NCBI GenBank assembly: GCA_959603585.1 | Contig: CAUGYD010000007.1 | Location: forward strand, 1 to 64,000 | Length of the DNA stretch: 64,000 nucleotides | Origin: Scatosoma sp900555925 | GTDB taxonomy: Bacteria > Bacillota > Clostridia > Christensenellales > Borkfalkiaceae | Direction: 5' to 3' | Shown here: positions 19,536 to 28,187 of the stretch, piece after piece | Layout: each line of letters starts with the position of its first letter | How positions within the stretch are numbered: position 1 is the first letter of the stretch | Program-made: the position numbers and the translations under genes | The notes under the pieces: generated by a model | What the model was told of the DNA's origin: nothing | Database searches by the model: none | The model's input: the letters and a program-made list of their open reading frames with translations, nothing else

Positions 19536-21257
19536 TTATCCTTTCGCTTTTTCCAAAAGCGCATTGACTTCCTTTTGCAGATTTTCAAGTTCGTCGTTCG
19601 CGGTTTTTTCATCCTTGGCGCGTAAGGAATAATAAATTTTGAGTTTGGGTTCGGTTCCCGAGGGACGTACGCAGACGAAGGAGCCGCCGGCAAGCTCATA
19701 ATAGACGCAGTTGCATACGGGAATATCCATCGATTCCGATGCACCGGAAGGATATACTGTTCTCTTTGCCGCGCTGTAATCGCGGAACGCTTCCACCTTC
19801 ATGCCCCCGAAGGCCTCGACCCTCATGGTTTTCAGAGCATCCACCACGGCGTTCATCTCTTTCATGGCATTGAGTCCGGAGTATTGAATAGACACATTTT
19901 TATCCAATACATAGCCGTATTTTTCATAAATTTCCGTCAGCCTGCGATACAGCGTTTTTCCGATATACGTATAATAGCAGACCATTTCCGCGCAAAGCAT
20001 AGACGCAACCACGGCGTCCTTATCGCGCGCGTGAGTGCCGCGCAGATATCCGCAGGATTCCTCGAATCCGAAAACGAAAGTATATTTTCCGTCCGCCTCC
20101 CACTGTTTGATTTTTTCCCCGATGAACTTAAAGCCCACGGGCGTTTCAAACAGCTTGACGCCGAAATCGTCGCAGATTGCCTTAGCCATACCCGTAGTGA
20201 CGAAAGATTTTACTACGGCGGCGTTGACGGGCATCGCGTTTTCCTCTTGCAACCGCGTCAAAATATAATCGAGCAGCAGTATTCCCACCTGATTTCCCGA
20301 AAGCGCGACAAACTCTCCCTTGTCGTCCTTTACGGCCACGCCGAGCCTGTCGGAATCGGGATCGGTACCGAATACGACGTCGGCATGAATTTTATCAGCG
20401 AGCGCTATGCCCATGGAAAGAGTTTCTTTGAATTCGGGATTGGGTACCTTAACGGTCGAAAATTCGCTGTCCTTGGTCGTCTGTTCTTCGACGACGGTGA
20501 CGTTGATTCCCAATTTTCTGAGAATAGTCGTCACGGGGACATAGCCGCTGCCGTGTACGGGCGTATATACGAGTTTGAGATTCGCCCCGCACTTTTTGAC
20601 CGCTTCGGGCGACAGACGGAGTCTGGAAAGCTCTTCTATATAATCCTCGTCCAGTTTTTCAGGCACGGGAACGATCAGCGGGCTGTTTTCCTCACAATCG
20701 ACCGACAGATAATCCTTTATTTTTTCGATATATCCCACTACTTTTTCCGTATCTTCGGGCGACATTTGAGCGCCGTCCGCGCCGTAAACCTTGTATCCGT
20801 TGTACTCTTTGGGATTGTGGCTAGCGGTGATCATAATCCCCGCGACGGTATGCAGGTAACGCACGGCAAAGGAAAGCATGGGAACGGGATGCACGTCGTC
20901 GAAAAGATAGGCTTTAATGCCGTTTTTCGCCAAGACTCCCGCCGCCGCTTTGGCGAACACGTCCGACTTTCTCCGCGTGTCGTAGGAAATCACGACGCCC
21001 CGCTTTACGGCTTCCGCGCCCAGCTCTTTGATAAACTCCGCGAGCCCTTGTGTCGCGCGCATGACGGTATAGACGTTCATCATATTCATGCCGTAGCCGA
21101 TAATGCCGCGCATGCCCGCCGTTCCGAATTCCAATTCTCCGCCGAATCGGTATTCCTTGGCCTTTTCGTCGGAAGCGATCGCTTTGAGCTCCGCTCTCCC
21201 TTCCTCCGAAAGGCGGGGATCGGACAGCCATGTTTGATAATTTTTCCGATAATCCAT
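19536..21257 (-). CDS. pgcA: Phosphoglucomutase/phosphomannomutase
   Basis: This alpha-D-phosphohexomutase is 573 residues, the long PgcA-type of Bacillota. Domain order is clear: GTAGMRG near the N-terminus, the phosphoserine loop ITASHNPKEYNGYK (Ser146), the metal loop GTDPDSDRLGVAV, the sugar-binding GFEESCGY and the phosphate-binding RPSGTEPKLK near the C-terminus. It probably converts glucose 6-phosphate and glucose 1-phosphate for cell-envelope or glycogen precursors; mannose preference cannot be judged. AAAGAGGAAAAG precedes the ATG. No clear promoter was seen in the 160 bases upstream, so it may be read from the membrane-protein genes above it. Confidence 0.94.
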   Translation of the reverse strand: MDYRKNYQTWLSDPRLSEEGRAELKAIASDEKAKEYRFGGELEFGTAGMRGIIGYGMNMMNVYTVMRATQGLAEFIKELGAEAVKRGVVISYDTRRKSDVFAKAAAGVLAKNGIKAYLFDDVHPVPMLSFAVRYLHTVAGIMITASHNPKEYNGYKVYGADGAQMSPEDTEKVVGYIEKIKDYLSVDCEENSPLIVPVPEKLDEDYIEELSRLRLSPEAVKKCGANLKLVYTPVHGSGYVPVTTILRKLGINVTVVEEQTTKDSEFSTVKVPNPEFKETLSMGIALADKIHADVVFGTDPDSDRLGVAVKDDKGEFVALSGNQVGILLLDYILTRLQEENAMPVNAAVVKSFVTTGMAKAICDDFGVKLFETPVGFKFIGEKIKQWEADGKYTFVFGFEESCGYLRGTHARDKDAVVASMLCAEMVCYYTYIGKTLYRRLTEIYEKYGYVLDKNVSIQYSGLNAMKEMNAVVDALKTMRVEAFGGMKVEAFRDYSAAKRTVYPSGASESMDIPVCNCVYYELAGGSFVCVRPSGTEPKLKIYYSLRAKDEKTANDELENLQKEVNALLEKAKG

Positions 21258-21416
21258 ATTCTTTTCCTCTTTGATTTCGATTTTGCTTAAATTCCGATAT
21301 GCGATAAATCGACCTTGCTATTTTATTCTTTGAAATTTCCGACTATTCTTCTTTTGACGAAGTCAATTCTATCCGCTCTGTTTTCGCGATCTCAATTTTT
21401 GCTTTGAACTCCCCGA

Positions 21417-22610
21417 TTATCTTTTCGCCTCAACCTTCGAGTCATGGTTTTCACCTGTCGCCTCTGTTTTTGAATCGGTTTTCCGTGTTCCCTCTTCAAA
21501 CTTTTCGTTTTCTTCTTCCGGCCCGTTTTTTAAGTTGTTCATTTCTACGTCTGTCTCGGTCTTGCCGTTACGCTCTTCCGCTTCGTCTTTCGAAGCGTTT
21601 GCAGTTCCGCCGTCCTCGCCGTCCGCACGAAGAATCCCGAAATCTTCGGGGTCCTCTACGGTCTCGAAGAAGCGTTCGCTGTCTCCTCGGTCGCGATTCG
21701 TCGCTATCTTTTCATAGGTGATGAAATAGGGCTTACCCTTTACGGTATAATAGCTGACGAATTGCTCACAGATGAAGAGGAAATAAGAAGCGGGTACGGT
21801 AATGAGCAGCGCACTCCCGAAGGTGCAAAGCGCCCCGACCACATTGACGATGATGACAATATAGACCGTCACTATATAGGTAGAAAACATTTTTCTGCGC
21901 CGCTTGCGTTCCGTCTTGTCGCTGAGCCGTATAGCGTCCTTGATAGAACGGTTATCCACGGCCATGGAGGGCAGCCACATAGAGGTAAACGTCAATTTCA
22001 GAGCCTGACAAAGTACGATAAAAGTCATCGACAGGAACAGTGAAATGAATACGTTACTGACGAAGGACAAAAGGTAAAAGAAGAGGAACCAGCAGAGTGC
22101 GACGGTACAGACGTCTATCAAAAAAACGATGGGGACGTAAACGACGCTGTAAACGCTAGCCTTTCCGAGATTGCGGATATAAGCGGAAGCAAACGGCGTT
22201 TCCGCGTAGGTGGACATTCTGTCATTGAGAATGCTGCCGATAGAGAAATAACATAACGTATCCGCGAAGCGTTTCAAAAGATATACGGCGGCACAGCCGA
22301 CGATAGACCAGACGATCTGAGACATTCTGGAATCCAACAACCTCCATAAAGCGGAGACAGATTCATTAAACTGAGCCTGAAATCCTTGAAGGAATTCGCT
22401 GTTACCGCTGACGATGGCTCTGAGGAATTCTTTGAGGTCGGAAACGACGGCCGTCATTTCCATACTGTCGAGAATTTCGAGCAGGTTGGGAAGAAGGAAA
22501 GTGCAAGACAGCGCGATAGCGACCAAGGCAACCGCCAGAGTATACAGTAAAATTTTATAGACGTTTTTGAAATTCTCCGTAAGGAGTCTCGTACTGTTGC
22601 GAAAACGCAT
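21417..22610 (-). CDS. Multi-pass membrane protein with acidic C-terminal tail
   Basis: I do not recognise a named family for this 397-residue protein. It has about five or six hydrophobic helices (around residues 18-42, 105-125, 155-185, 190-215, 240-270 and 275-295), an amphipathic basic loop KTERKRRRKMFS, and a hydrophilic tail of about 90 residues rich in Glu, Asp and Lys (from about 310). The tail ends in KVEAKR. AAGGAGATG precedes the start. It lies 50 bases after the next gene, which encodes a protein of related layout, so the two form an operon and perhaps a heteromeric membrane complex. No catalytic motif is visible. Confidence 0.75.
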   Translation of the reverse strand: MRFRNSTRLLTENFKNVYKILLYTLAVALVAIALSCTFLLPNLLEILDSMEMTAVVSDLKEFLRAIVSGNSEFLQGFQAQFNESVSALWRLLDSRMSQIVWSIVGCAAVYLLKRFADTLCYFSIGSILNDRMSTYAETPFASAYIRNLGKASVYSVVYVPIVFLIDVCTVALCWFLFFYLLSFVSNVFISLFLSMTFIVLCQALKLTFTSMWLPSMAVDNRSIKDAIRLSDKTERKRRRKMFSTYIVTVYIVIIVNVVGALCTFGSALLITVPASYFLFICEQFVSYYTVKGKPYFITYEKIATNRDRGDSERFFETVEDPEDFGILRADGEDGGTANASKDEAEERNGKTETDVEMNNLKNGPEEENEKFEEGTRKTDSKTEATGENHDSKVEAKR

Positions 22611-22660
22611 GGATAAACATCTCCTTGAATTTCTTTGTTGAAGGCCGGCGGGCGTCCGAA

Positions 22661-23485
22661 TCAGAAATGGTAATAATTTTTAAGGTCCGCCCGTTCGAGC
22701 TGAGCGCGGTCGAAATAGATGACCTGCATACGGACGCAGAACATAAGCGTCATAAAGGCATAGAGAATGGCAGCGATGACGATTGCGGCGATTTTTCCGG
22801 GGATAAATACAGCCGCGACACCGAGGAGCACCTCTGCGACGAGCATACTGAACAACTGTCCGAAGATAATTCTCGGTTTAACGGGCGCCACGAGCTGATA
22901 GGAATAACGGAGTGCCTCAAACGCTCTGAAGCCCGTAATTTGCAGACACGGGAGCCAGAGATAGAAGATAGAGACGATATAGAGAAGGATAAAGTGCATT
23001 CCGAGAAATACGATGACGGAGAGCACATAGATTGCCGCCTTGCTGCCGATCAAAGAGACGAGGAAGAGCAAGGAAGACATAATGAGCGCCCAAATTTCAT
23101 AAATGAACACATAGAGAAGACAGATACCGCAGGTAGACATCAAGTTATCGTTGAGCTTTGAAAAAACGCCGTTAAAGGTACGTTTTCCGATGCGCATATG
23201 TTTTTCCATGAGCGCGGTCATTAAAGAAGCACAAAGGATCATGAGGACGACGCCGATAAGACCTGCGAAGAAAACGCCTACCGATCGAAAATTGAAGATA
23301 GAAACCGCGTGAAAAATATCCGTAAAAATCGCGGTAGGATTTCCGGTAAAGTAATTTGTCAATAAGGTATGAATAGCCGTTTTATCGAGCGAAAACGACA
23401 AAAACAGCGCCGGCAGGAGTGCAAAGGGAAATATGTATAGAAAATTTTTCAGAATATATTTTATAGTGGCTATCGTGTATTTCAT
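22661..23485 (-). CDS. Multi-pass membrane protein, paralogue-like neighbour
   Basis: This 274-residue protein has about six transmembrane segments (around 12-30, 70-92, 118-140, 148-180, 210-228 and 232-252). The layout matches the downstream protein: an N-terminal MKYTIATIKYILKNFLYI amphipathic start, a charged EKHMRIGKRTFNGVF loop and a conserved-looking LWLPCLQITGFRAFEALRYSYQ motif comparable with MWLPSMAVDNRSIKDAIRLS in the neighbour. This suggests duplication. It has a TTTACA/TATAAT promoter and AAGGAA before the ATG. Function is unknown; a membrane-remodelling or transport role would be a guess. Confidence 0.75.
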   Translation of the reverse strand: MKYTIATIKYILKNFLYIFPFALLPALFLSFSLDKTAIHTLLTNYFTGNPTAIFTDIFHAVSIFNFRSVGVFFAGLIGVVLMILCASLMTALMEKHMRIGKRTFNGVFSKLNDNLMSTCGICLLYVFIYEIWALIMSSLLFLVSLIGSKAAIYVLSVIVFLGMHFILLYIVSIFYLWLPCLQITGFRAFEALRYSYQLVAPVKPRIIFGQLFSMLVAEVLLGVAAVFIPGKIAAIVIAAILYAFMTLMFCVRMQVIYFDRAQLERADLKNYYHF

Positions 23486-23505
23486 AATCTCGTTCCTTTT
23501 TTTCT

Positions 23506-23534
23506 ATTATACACCATAAAGTCTTTCGTGTAAA
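23506..23534 (-). promoter_or_regulatory. Promoter of the membrane-protein pair
   Basis: On the minus strand TTTACA (23529-23534) and TATAAT (23506-23511) have a 17-base spacer. The leader is short, about 15-20 bases. Confidence 0.8.
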
Positions 23535-23892
23535 GTATTTTCGCGGAAAAAAGCAGGAATTAAGCCTTTCCGACTTTTTCCGTCCCTTTCTTTTCTTCTT
23601 CGCGATTTTTCACTGTTTTTCTTTTTCTCGTTTCTCCCCTTTTTTCTTCCGTTTTATTTCTGTCTCCTCTCAAGTATACTCTTTACTTGCCTTTCTTCCC
23701 CTTTCCTCTCGCCTATTTCTCTTTTCCGACCTTTTCCCTCCCCCTTTATTCTTCTCTCTTCCGCTCTCCCGCCCCTTTTCCTACCCCTTTGTTCTTCTCT
23801 CTTCCACTCTCCCGCTCTTTTCCTGCTGTTCTTTCTCATACTCCGCCGCCTTACTTTTCCGTTTCCGCAAGGTTTATTTGTTTTCTTTTGTC
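23535..23892. other. Pyrimidine-rich spacer at the downstream edge of the phage cassette
   Basis: About 360 bases are C/T-rich on the plus strand, with an imperfect internal repeat of CTTCTCTCTTCC-CTCTCCCGC (near 23752-23776 and 23793-23816, about 41 bases apart). Nothing resembling a gene, terminator or attachment site was seen. Confidence 0.5.
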
Positions 23893-24378
23893 TTATTGCC
23901 CGGCCTGCGCCGCATACAGCTCGTACAGAGGCGCATATAACTCACCCAGATAATTCAAAGCGACTTTATCCTGTTTGAAAGCGGGAAATTTTTCTTCGGG
24001 GTCGGAATAGGTAGAATCGTAATATTCTCTTACGATTTCCAATCTCTTTTCATAAGACAGGGAATAATCGACTTCATAGGGCGCGGAGGTTTCTTCGGGC
24101 GGTTTTGAAGCGAAGCGCAGATAAAACAAGAGCCCGTCCCTCAGCCACTCTACCTCCCGTTCGTAGCTCGCGTCCAACGAATCGCAGATTCCCGTCCAAA
24201 TTCCGGAGCGGAATACTCCGGCTTTCAGAAGGCGAAATTTTTCTTTTCGTTTTTCTTCTTCCAGATCTTCCGTCAACCGATTTTTCTTCATCTGGACGTT
24301 TTCCACTTCGAGCAGTTGTTCCTCCGTAAGAGCGGCAAACTGTTCGTCCGTAAACGAAATAATATCTATTTCCATCAT
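23893..24378 (-). CDS. Unrecognised last gene of the head cassette
   Basis: The 161-residue product is soluble, acidic at the N-terminus (FTDEQFAALTEEQLLEVENVQ) and helical, with a charged Lys/Glu-rich coiled-coil-like segment at about 30-50. The second half reads SYERE...YDSTYSDPEEKFPAF. I recognise no domain. GGGAGGA precedes the ATG, and the gene starts 7 bases after the propeller-like gene, so it belongs to the head operon. By position it could be a head-completion or minor virion protein; that is inference. It is the last coding sequence before a gene-free spacer, so no tail genes follow. Confidence 0.7.
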   Translation of the reverse strand: MMEIDIISFTDEQFAALTEEQLLEVENVQMKKNRLTEDLEEEKRKEKFRLLKAGVFRSGIWTGICDSLDASYEREVEWLRDGLLFYLRFASKPPEETSAPYEVDYSLSYEKRLEIVREYYDSTYSDPEEKFPAFKQDKVALNYLGELYAPLYELYAAQAGQ

Positions 24379-24384
24379 ATATTT

Positions 24385-25767
24385 TTATCCTCCCGCCGAT
24401 TCAAAGACGTCGAGAACGATTTCCGCGCCGCTGAAACGAGTTGCTTTTTGCGGATAGAGCCGCAGTGAAAAGCGTTCTCCTTTCAGAAGCGGCTTTACGG
24501 AAAGTTTCCCGTCCTTGAATTTTCCGTCAAAGGAACGTTTCTCATATTCGTTTCCGATCTCTATGCGACAGGTGCCCTCACCGTCCAGAGTCAAAGTTTT
24601 CCACAATTTCCGTCCCGAAATCCCGAAATCGGTGTTTTCTTTGCAGGCGACATACAGATTTCCCGACGGCAGATCTCCGTCCTTGTCTGCCAAGCAGATG
24701 TTATTTTCCGAAAGGCATATAAGAAGACTTTCCGTATCCGAGAGCGCCCGTATCGACGGGACGGAAAAACAGGCTTCCCGGGTTTCGGAATCTAAAATCA
24801 GTACTTTGAATTCCCCGTTTTCGTCGGCATATCTTAGAAAATATTTTCCGTCCCAAGCGGCGCATTCGCATACCTGCCCCTTGCGGGCGGGAAACACGGG
24901 AACGTCGACGCGGGAAATTTTTCTTTCCTCGAAAGCATAGACGCCGCTTTCGGCGAGGAAAAAAATTCTTTCTCCGCAAGCGGCAATCGAGCCGCTGAAA
25001 ATCCGTTCTCCGCCGTAAGGGAGCAGCTCCGCCGAAAAATCTCTGGCCGCACCTTTCGCATCGAGTTTTATGATTCCCCTTTCCCGAAAGAGATAGACGG
25101 TTTCATTCAATACTTTCAGTCCTATAAGCTCGCCCTCCTCGGACGGAAACTCGATATATCCCGCGTCGTCCGCATTTTCTTCCCGGTCGTTTGAATCTAA
25201 GGGCGCACAATAGCGTACCGTAAAGGGCTTTTCGATAAAAAACAGTCTCTCGTGAAATACGCAGGCGGCGTTTGCGGCGCTTTCGGCATATACTTGCGAA
25301 AACTCCCTTTCCCTGTCGTACAGCCATACGCCGTCTTTGCCGCAAAAAGCGAGTGCCGCCTTCCCGTTTTCGTCGTATACGGGGAGAATGGCGGGAACGT
25401 CGTCAAATGTTTTCAAGGTAAAATCGAACGTGCCGTACTCTTCGTTCCAGATATAAGAAACGCCCGTTTCGGAAACGTACATTAAAGCCGTCTTTCGTTC
25501 TCCCGCGTCCGTATAGGGCAGCAAAGCAAACGCCGCGGGCGGATCTTCGGGATCGTTTACGGAAGGAATTTTCCCCTCCGCCGTATAATAGGGCGAAAAT
25601 CCGAACCCCGTCTCCATTTTCCCGTCCCGAAACAGACAATTCCGCACGTCGGAAAAAGAGAATATGCCCGCCTTGTTTTCCGTTCCGAGCGCAAAGCCGT
25701 CGAATCGGATTTTCCTTTCGTCCGCCCTTGCCTCGGGAAATGTTTTCCGATAAAATCTTCCCATCAT
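24385..25767 (-). CDS. Propeller-like phage structural protein
   Basis: The protein is 460 residues from the ATG at 25767, which overlaps the preceding stop as ATGA (a GTG 6 bases upstream is also in frame). It consists of repeated beta-rich blocks such as KTALMYVSETGVSYIWNEE, KAALAFCGKDGVWLYDRE and ERIFFLAESGVYAFEERK, spaced about 45-60 residues apart, which suggests a beta-propeller. It has no signal peptide. In short-tailed phages a large beta-rich protein often follows the connector gene as a head-tail stabiliser or hub; assigning that role here rests on position only. No enzymatic motif is visible. Confidence 0.65.
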   Translation of the reverse strand: MMGRFYRKTFPEARADERKIRFDGFALGTENKAGIFSFSDVRNCLFRDGKMETGFGFSPYYTAEGKIPSVNDPEDPPAAFALLPYTDAGERKTALMYVSETGVSYIWNEEYGTFDFTLKTFDDVPAILPVYDENGKAALAFCGKDGVWLYDREREFSQVYAESAANAACVFHERLFFIEKPFTVRYCAPLDSNDREENADDAGYIEFPSEEGELIGLKVLNETVYLFRERGIIKLDAKGAARDFSAELLPYGGERIFSGSIAACGERIFFLAESGVYAFEERKISRVDVPVFPARKGQVCECAAWDGKYFLRYADENGEFKVLILDSETREACFSVPSIRALSDTESLLICLSENNICLADKDGDLPSGNLYVACKENTDFGISGRKLWKTLTLDGEGTCRIEIGNEYEKRSFDGKFKDGKLSVKPLLKGERFSLRLYPQKATRFSGAEIVLDVFESAGG

Positions 25768-26315
25768 GCCCACCTTCTGGAACGTATGATTCTCGATGGT
25801 TTGGAGCGATACGCCGCCGCCAGAGCGTCCTTGTATTTCTTATCCCAGACCGCCGCTTCCTCAAACAGCCCCGCCGCGAGGGAATATTCCGACGCGATGC
25901 CGTAAGCGAACAATCTGGGAGAGACGGACAGGACGAAATCGGATTCTTCTTCCGCGTTTTTTTCCCGAGGGGTATAAGTGTAAGAGACGTTTACGCGCCC
26001 CGGCTGTGTTCTCAGATATTGAGGGAACAGCTTGAACGGGACGGAATTTCCGTATTCGTCCGTAACGCGGATAATTCTCACGCAGGGCATCGTCAGGAGC
26101 GAATATTCTATCGTTCCCGTGTCCGACTCCGCTTCGTCCTCGCAACAGAGGGGCAGATAGTCGAGCGCGATTTCGTTTTCCACGATATTAAAACACCTTA
26201 CGAGCGTTTCCGTCTCTCTCTTTCCCTCCTCCCCCCCGTTTTCGTAATAATTTTTGACCTTATCCCCGACGCCGAGCTCCTCGGCGGCGAGAATCACGGC
26301 TTCTTTCACCGTCAT
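25764..26315 (-). CDS. Head-tail connector-like phage protein
   Basis: This 183-residue protein begins MTVKEAVILAAEELGVGDKV and contains a helical N-terminal half followed by YSLLTMPCVRIIRVTDEYGN and a C-terminal FAYGIASEYSLAAGLFEEA-type helix. It follows the coat gene, as connector or gp6/gp4-like adaptor genes do in head operons, and its size fits. AAAGGAGG precedes the ATG. The last bases (ATGA) overlap the next gene, so the products are probably made in step. The family was inferred from size, helix pattern and place, not from a decisive motif. Confidence 0.6.
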   Translation of the reverse strand: MTVKEAVILAAEELGVGDKVKNYYENGGEEGKRETETLVRCFNIVENEIALDYLPLCCEDEAESDTGTIEYSLLTMPCVRIIRVTDEYGNSVPFKLFPQYLRTQPGRVNVSYTYTPREKNAEEESDFVLSVSPRLFAYGIASEYSLAAGLFEEAAVWDKKYKDALAAAYRSKPSRIIRSRRWA

Positions 26316-26394
26316 ATATTTTTTACCTCCTTTATGTTCCGTCCGGGCAGGGGAAGGGCTTTCGCCCCTCCCACGGCGCGGATGATGGTTTCGG

Positions 26395-27570
26395 TCAATA
26401 TTCTTCTATTCCCGACAGCATTCCCTGTCCGAAGGGCCGATTGCAGATGAGTTCGGCATATTTCACCAAAGTTGCGGTATATACGGGCTTTCCGGCGGTC
26501 TGTTTGAGGATTTTCCCGTCCTCGCTTTCCAGCCACTGCCAGTCGCAAAGCTGATGCAGACAGAAATCTTCGGTATTGAGCAGATACATTGTTCCCTCGG
26601 GGCAGAACCGATCGGCGACCACGGGAATCCCGTTAAAAATCAAAGCCTTGTAACCGCCGAGGATTTCTTCGGTCGGCATGAACGTCCTGTATTGGGTATA
26701 GAATTCGGCCAAGGCCCTCTTCACGCCCCAGGAGCAGACGATAAAATTGACTTTTCCGCCGGAATTTTCCTCAATGGTATCGATGGCGGTCTGTACGATA
26801 TTTTCGCTGATGGTGCCGACCTCTTCTTTGATGTAAGGTTTGAGCCAAGGGTGTTCCTCCCTGTCTACGCCGTACAGAGTTCCCGAATCGGAGAACAGCG
26901 CGCCGAGGCCGGTAATTTCATAGCCGTAGGAATTTTGCAGAGCGACTTTGGATCCTGCGGGAACGGTCTCCGCGGAAATCGCCGCCCCGTCGACGGAGAA
27001 CGTCTTATTTTCCCTGTCGATTTTCAGAATTTTCCTGCCTCTGGCGGAAGCGATAATTGCGCCCGTGGAGGAGCAAAAATCGACGACCATACCCTCGGCC
27101 AGAGCCCTGACGCTGTCCGCGGTAACGAGATTATCGGAACCTACCGTTTCGATGGTACACAGCGATCCGGAACCGTCCCCGTAGAGCATTCTGCCGAAAT
27201 TGAAGGACGAGCTTCTGATGAGGGACTGCATTTCGTCGTTGAGCAGATTGACGAAAGCGCCCTCGTTGTTGGCGGAAGCGCGGATCGCCTTATCGGAAAT
27301 TTCTATCGTTCCGTAGAGATTTTTAAGGGAAGAGACGAACTGAACGTAATTATTACCGGAGGCCTCGGGCAGATTACCGGTTTCGGTGCCGGCGCCGATG
27401 CCGCCGTTGATGCCGTATCGCACCAATTTTCTGACGTCTTTTCCCCAGACGTCGGCGGTAGAGCGTTTAATCTGTGCGAGGAGCGGATTGACGTTCATGT
27501 TGAGCGCCTCCGTCACGGCGTCGAGATAAAAAGATTTCAGTGCGTTGTCCGCAGTTTGCATTGTAACCAT
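26395..27570 (-). CDS. Phage major capsid (coat) protein
   Basis: The 391-residue protein has the look of an HK97-fold coat protein of the DUF5309/P22-like group. It has a helical N-arm (NALKSFYLDAVTEALNMNVNPLLAQIKR), a glycine-rich E-loop region (GINGGIGAGTETGNLPEASGNNY) and SSLKNLYGTIEISDKAIRAS. The C-terminal half includes KVNFIVCSWGVKRALAEFY and GGYKALIFNGIPVVADRF, typical of P-domain/A-domain strands in this group. AAGGAG precedes the ATG. It lies directly after a scaffold-like gene and before a connector-like gene, the standard head-module order. No frameshift or stop interrupts it. Confidence 0.85.
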   Translation of the reverse strand: MVTMQTADNALKSFYLDAVTEALNMNVNPLLAQIKRSTADVWGKDVRKLVRYGINGGIGAGTETGNLPEASGNNYVQFVSSLKNLYGTIEISDKAIRASANNEGAFVNLLNDEMQSLIRSSSFNFGRMLYGDGSGSLCTIETVGSDNLVTADSVRALAEGMVVDFCSSTGAIIASARGRKILKIDRENKTFSVDGAAISAETVPAGSKVALQNSYGYEITGLGALFSDSGTLYGVDREEHPWLKPYIKEEVGTISENIVQTAIDTIEENSGGKVNFIVCSWGVKRALAEFYTQYRTFMPTEEILGGYKALIFNGIPVVADRFCPEGTMYLLNTEDFCLHQLCDWQWLESEDGKILKQTAGKPVYTATLVKYAELICNRPFGQGMLSGIEEY

Positions 27571-27597
27571 AATGAAATTCTCCTTTTTGAAAATAGT

Positions 27598-28167
27598 TTA
27601 CGCTTGATGGTCTTTTTTGAAATAGTTCAGAGCCATGGTACCCGCTTCGGAAATGGATTTGGCTCTGACGGGAGAAGGAGCAAGCGTACCCGTTCCCCCG
27701 CGCATCAAAGGCGCGTCGGCGCCCCTCAAAGACGAGAGGTAATCCCCGATGATTCTCAATCTGACCGCTTCGGAATTTCTGGCGGCCTCATAGAGCTCGT
27801 TTTCGGTCTTTTCCTTCGCCGTATCGAATTTTTGAGCCGTCGTCCTCTGCGCGGTATCGGCTTCGGACAGGCTTTGGGCGGGAGCGGGTTCCGCGTCGAG
27901 GTTCGCCTCCTCTTCGGGCTTTTCCGCCTTCGAAGGAGCGCCGTCGGTTTTCAGGGAATTATCCGCTCGTTTTTCCAGTTCTTTGAGGCGTTGACTGCGA
28001 CGGGTAAATTCCGCCTCCAAAGCGCTGTAAGCCTCTTTGAGGGCGTCCACGTCGCGGAATTTTCCCAAAACCGCCGAGCCCTTTCCCTTTTCTTTTTCTC
28101 GTTCCGCCTCCGCGGCATGCTCCGTTTTGTTTTCTCCGCATTGTAAAACGTTCTCCTCTTTTTCCAT
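27598..28167 (-). CDS. Phage scaffolding-like protein
   Basis: This is a highly charged, Ala/Glu/Lys-rich protein of 189 residues. The first in-frame ATG (28191) overlaps the portal stop, but AAAGGAGG sits 8 bases before a second ATG at 28167, which is preferred. The sequence GKFRDVDALKEAYSALEAEFTRRSQRLKELE is a clear coiled coil, followed by a disordered acidic middle and a helical C-terminus (LYEAARNSEAVRLRIIGDYLSSL, then a Gly/Pro-rich tail). Its place between portal and coat genes and its composition match scaffolding proteins, which shape the procapsid and then leave. There is no protease domain. Confidence 0.75.
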   Translation of the reverse strand: MEKEENVLQCGENKTEHAAEAEREKEKGKGSAVLGKFRDVDALKEAYSALEAEFTRRSQRLKELEKRADNSLKTDGAPSKAEKPEEEANLDAEPAPAQSLSEADTAQRTTAQKFDTAKEKTENELYEAARNSEAVRLRIIGDYLSSLRGADAPLMRGGTGTLAPSPVRAKSISEAGTMALNYFKKDHQA

Positions 28168-28187
28168 AATTTTTTCCTCCTTTTGTC

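Noticed and set aside
26554..28146. Plus-strand 530-codon open frame across the coat and scaffold genes
   Set aside because: Antisense shadow; coat, scaffold and portal frames have ribosome-binding sites and family features.
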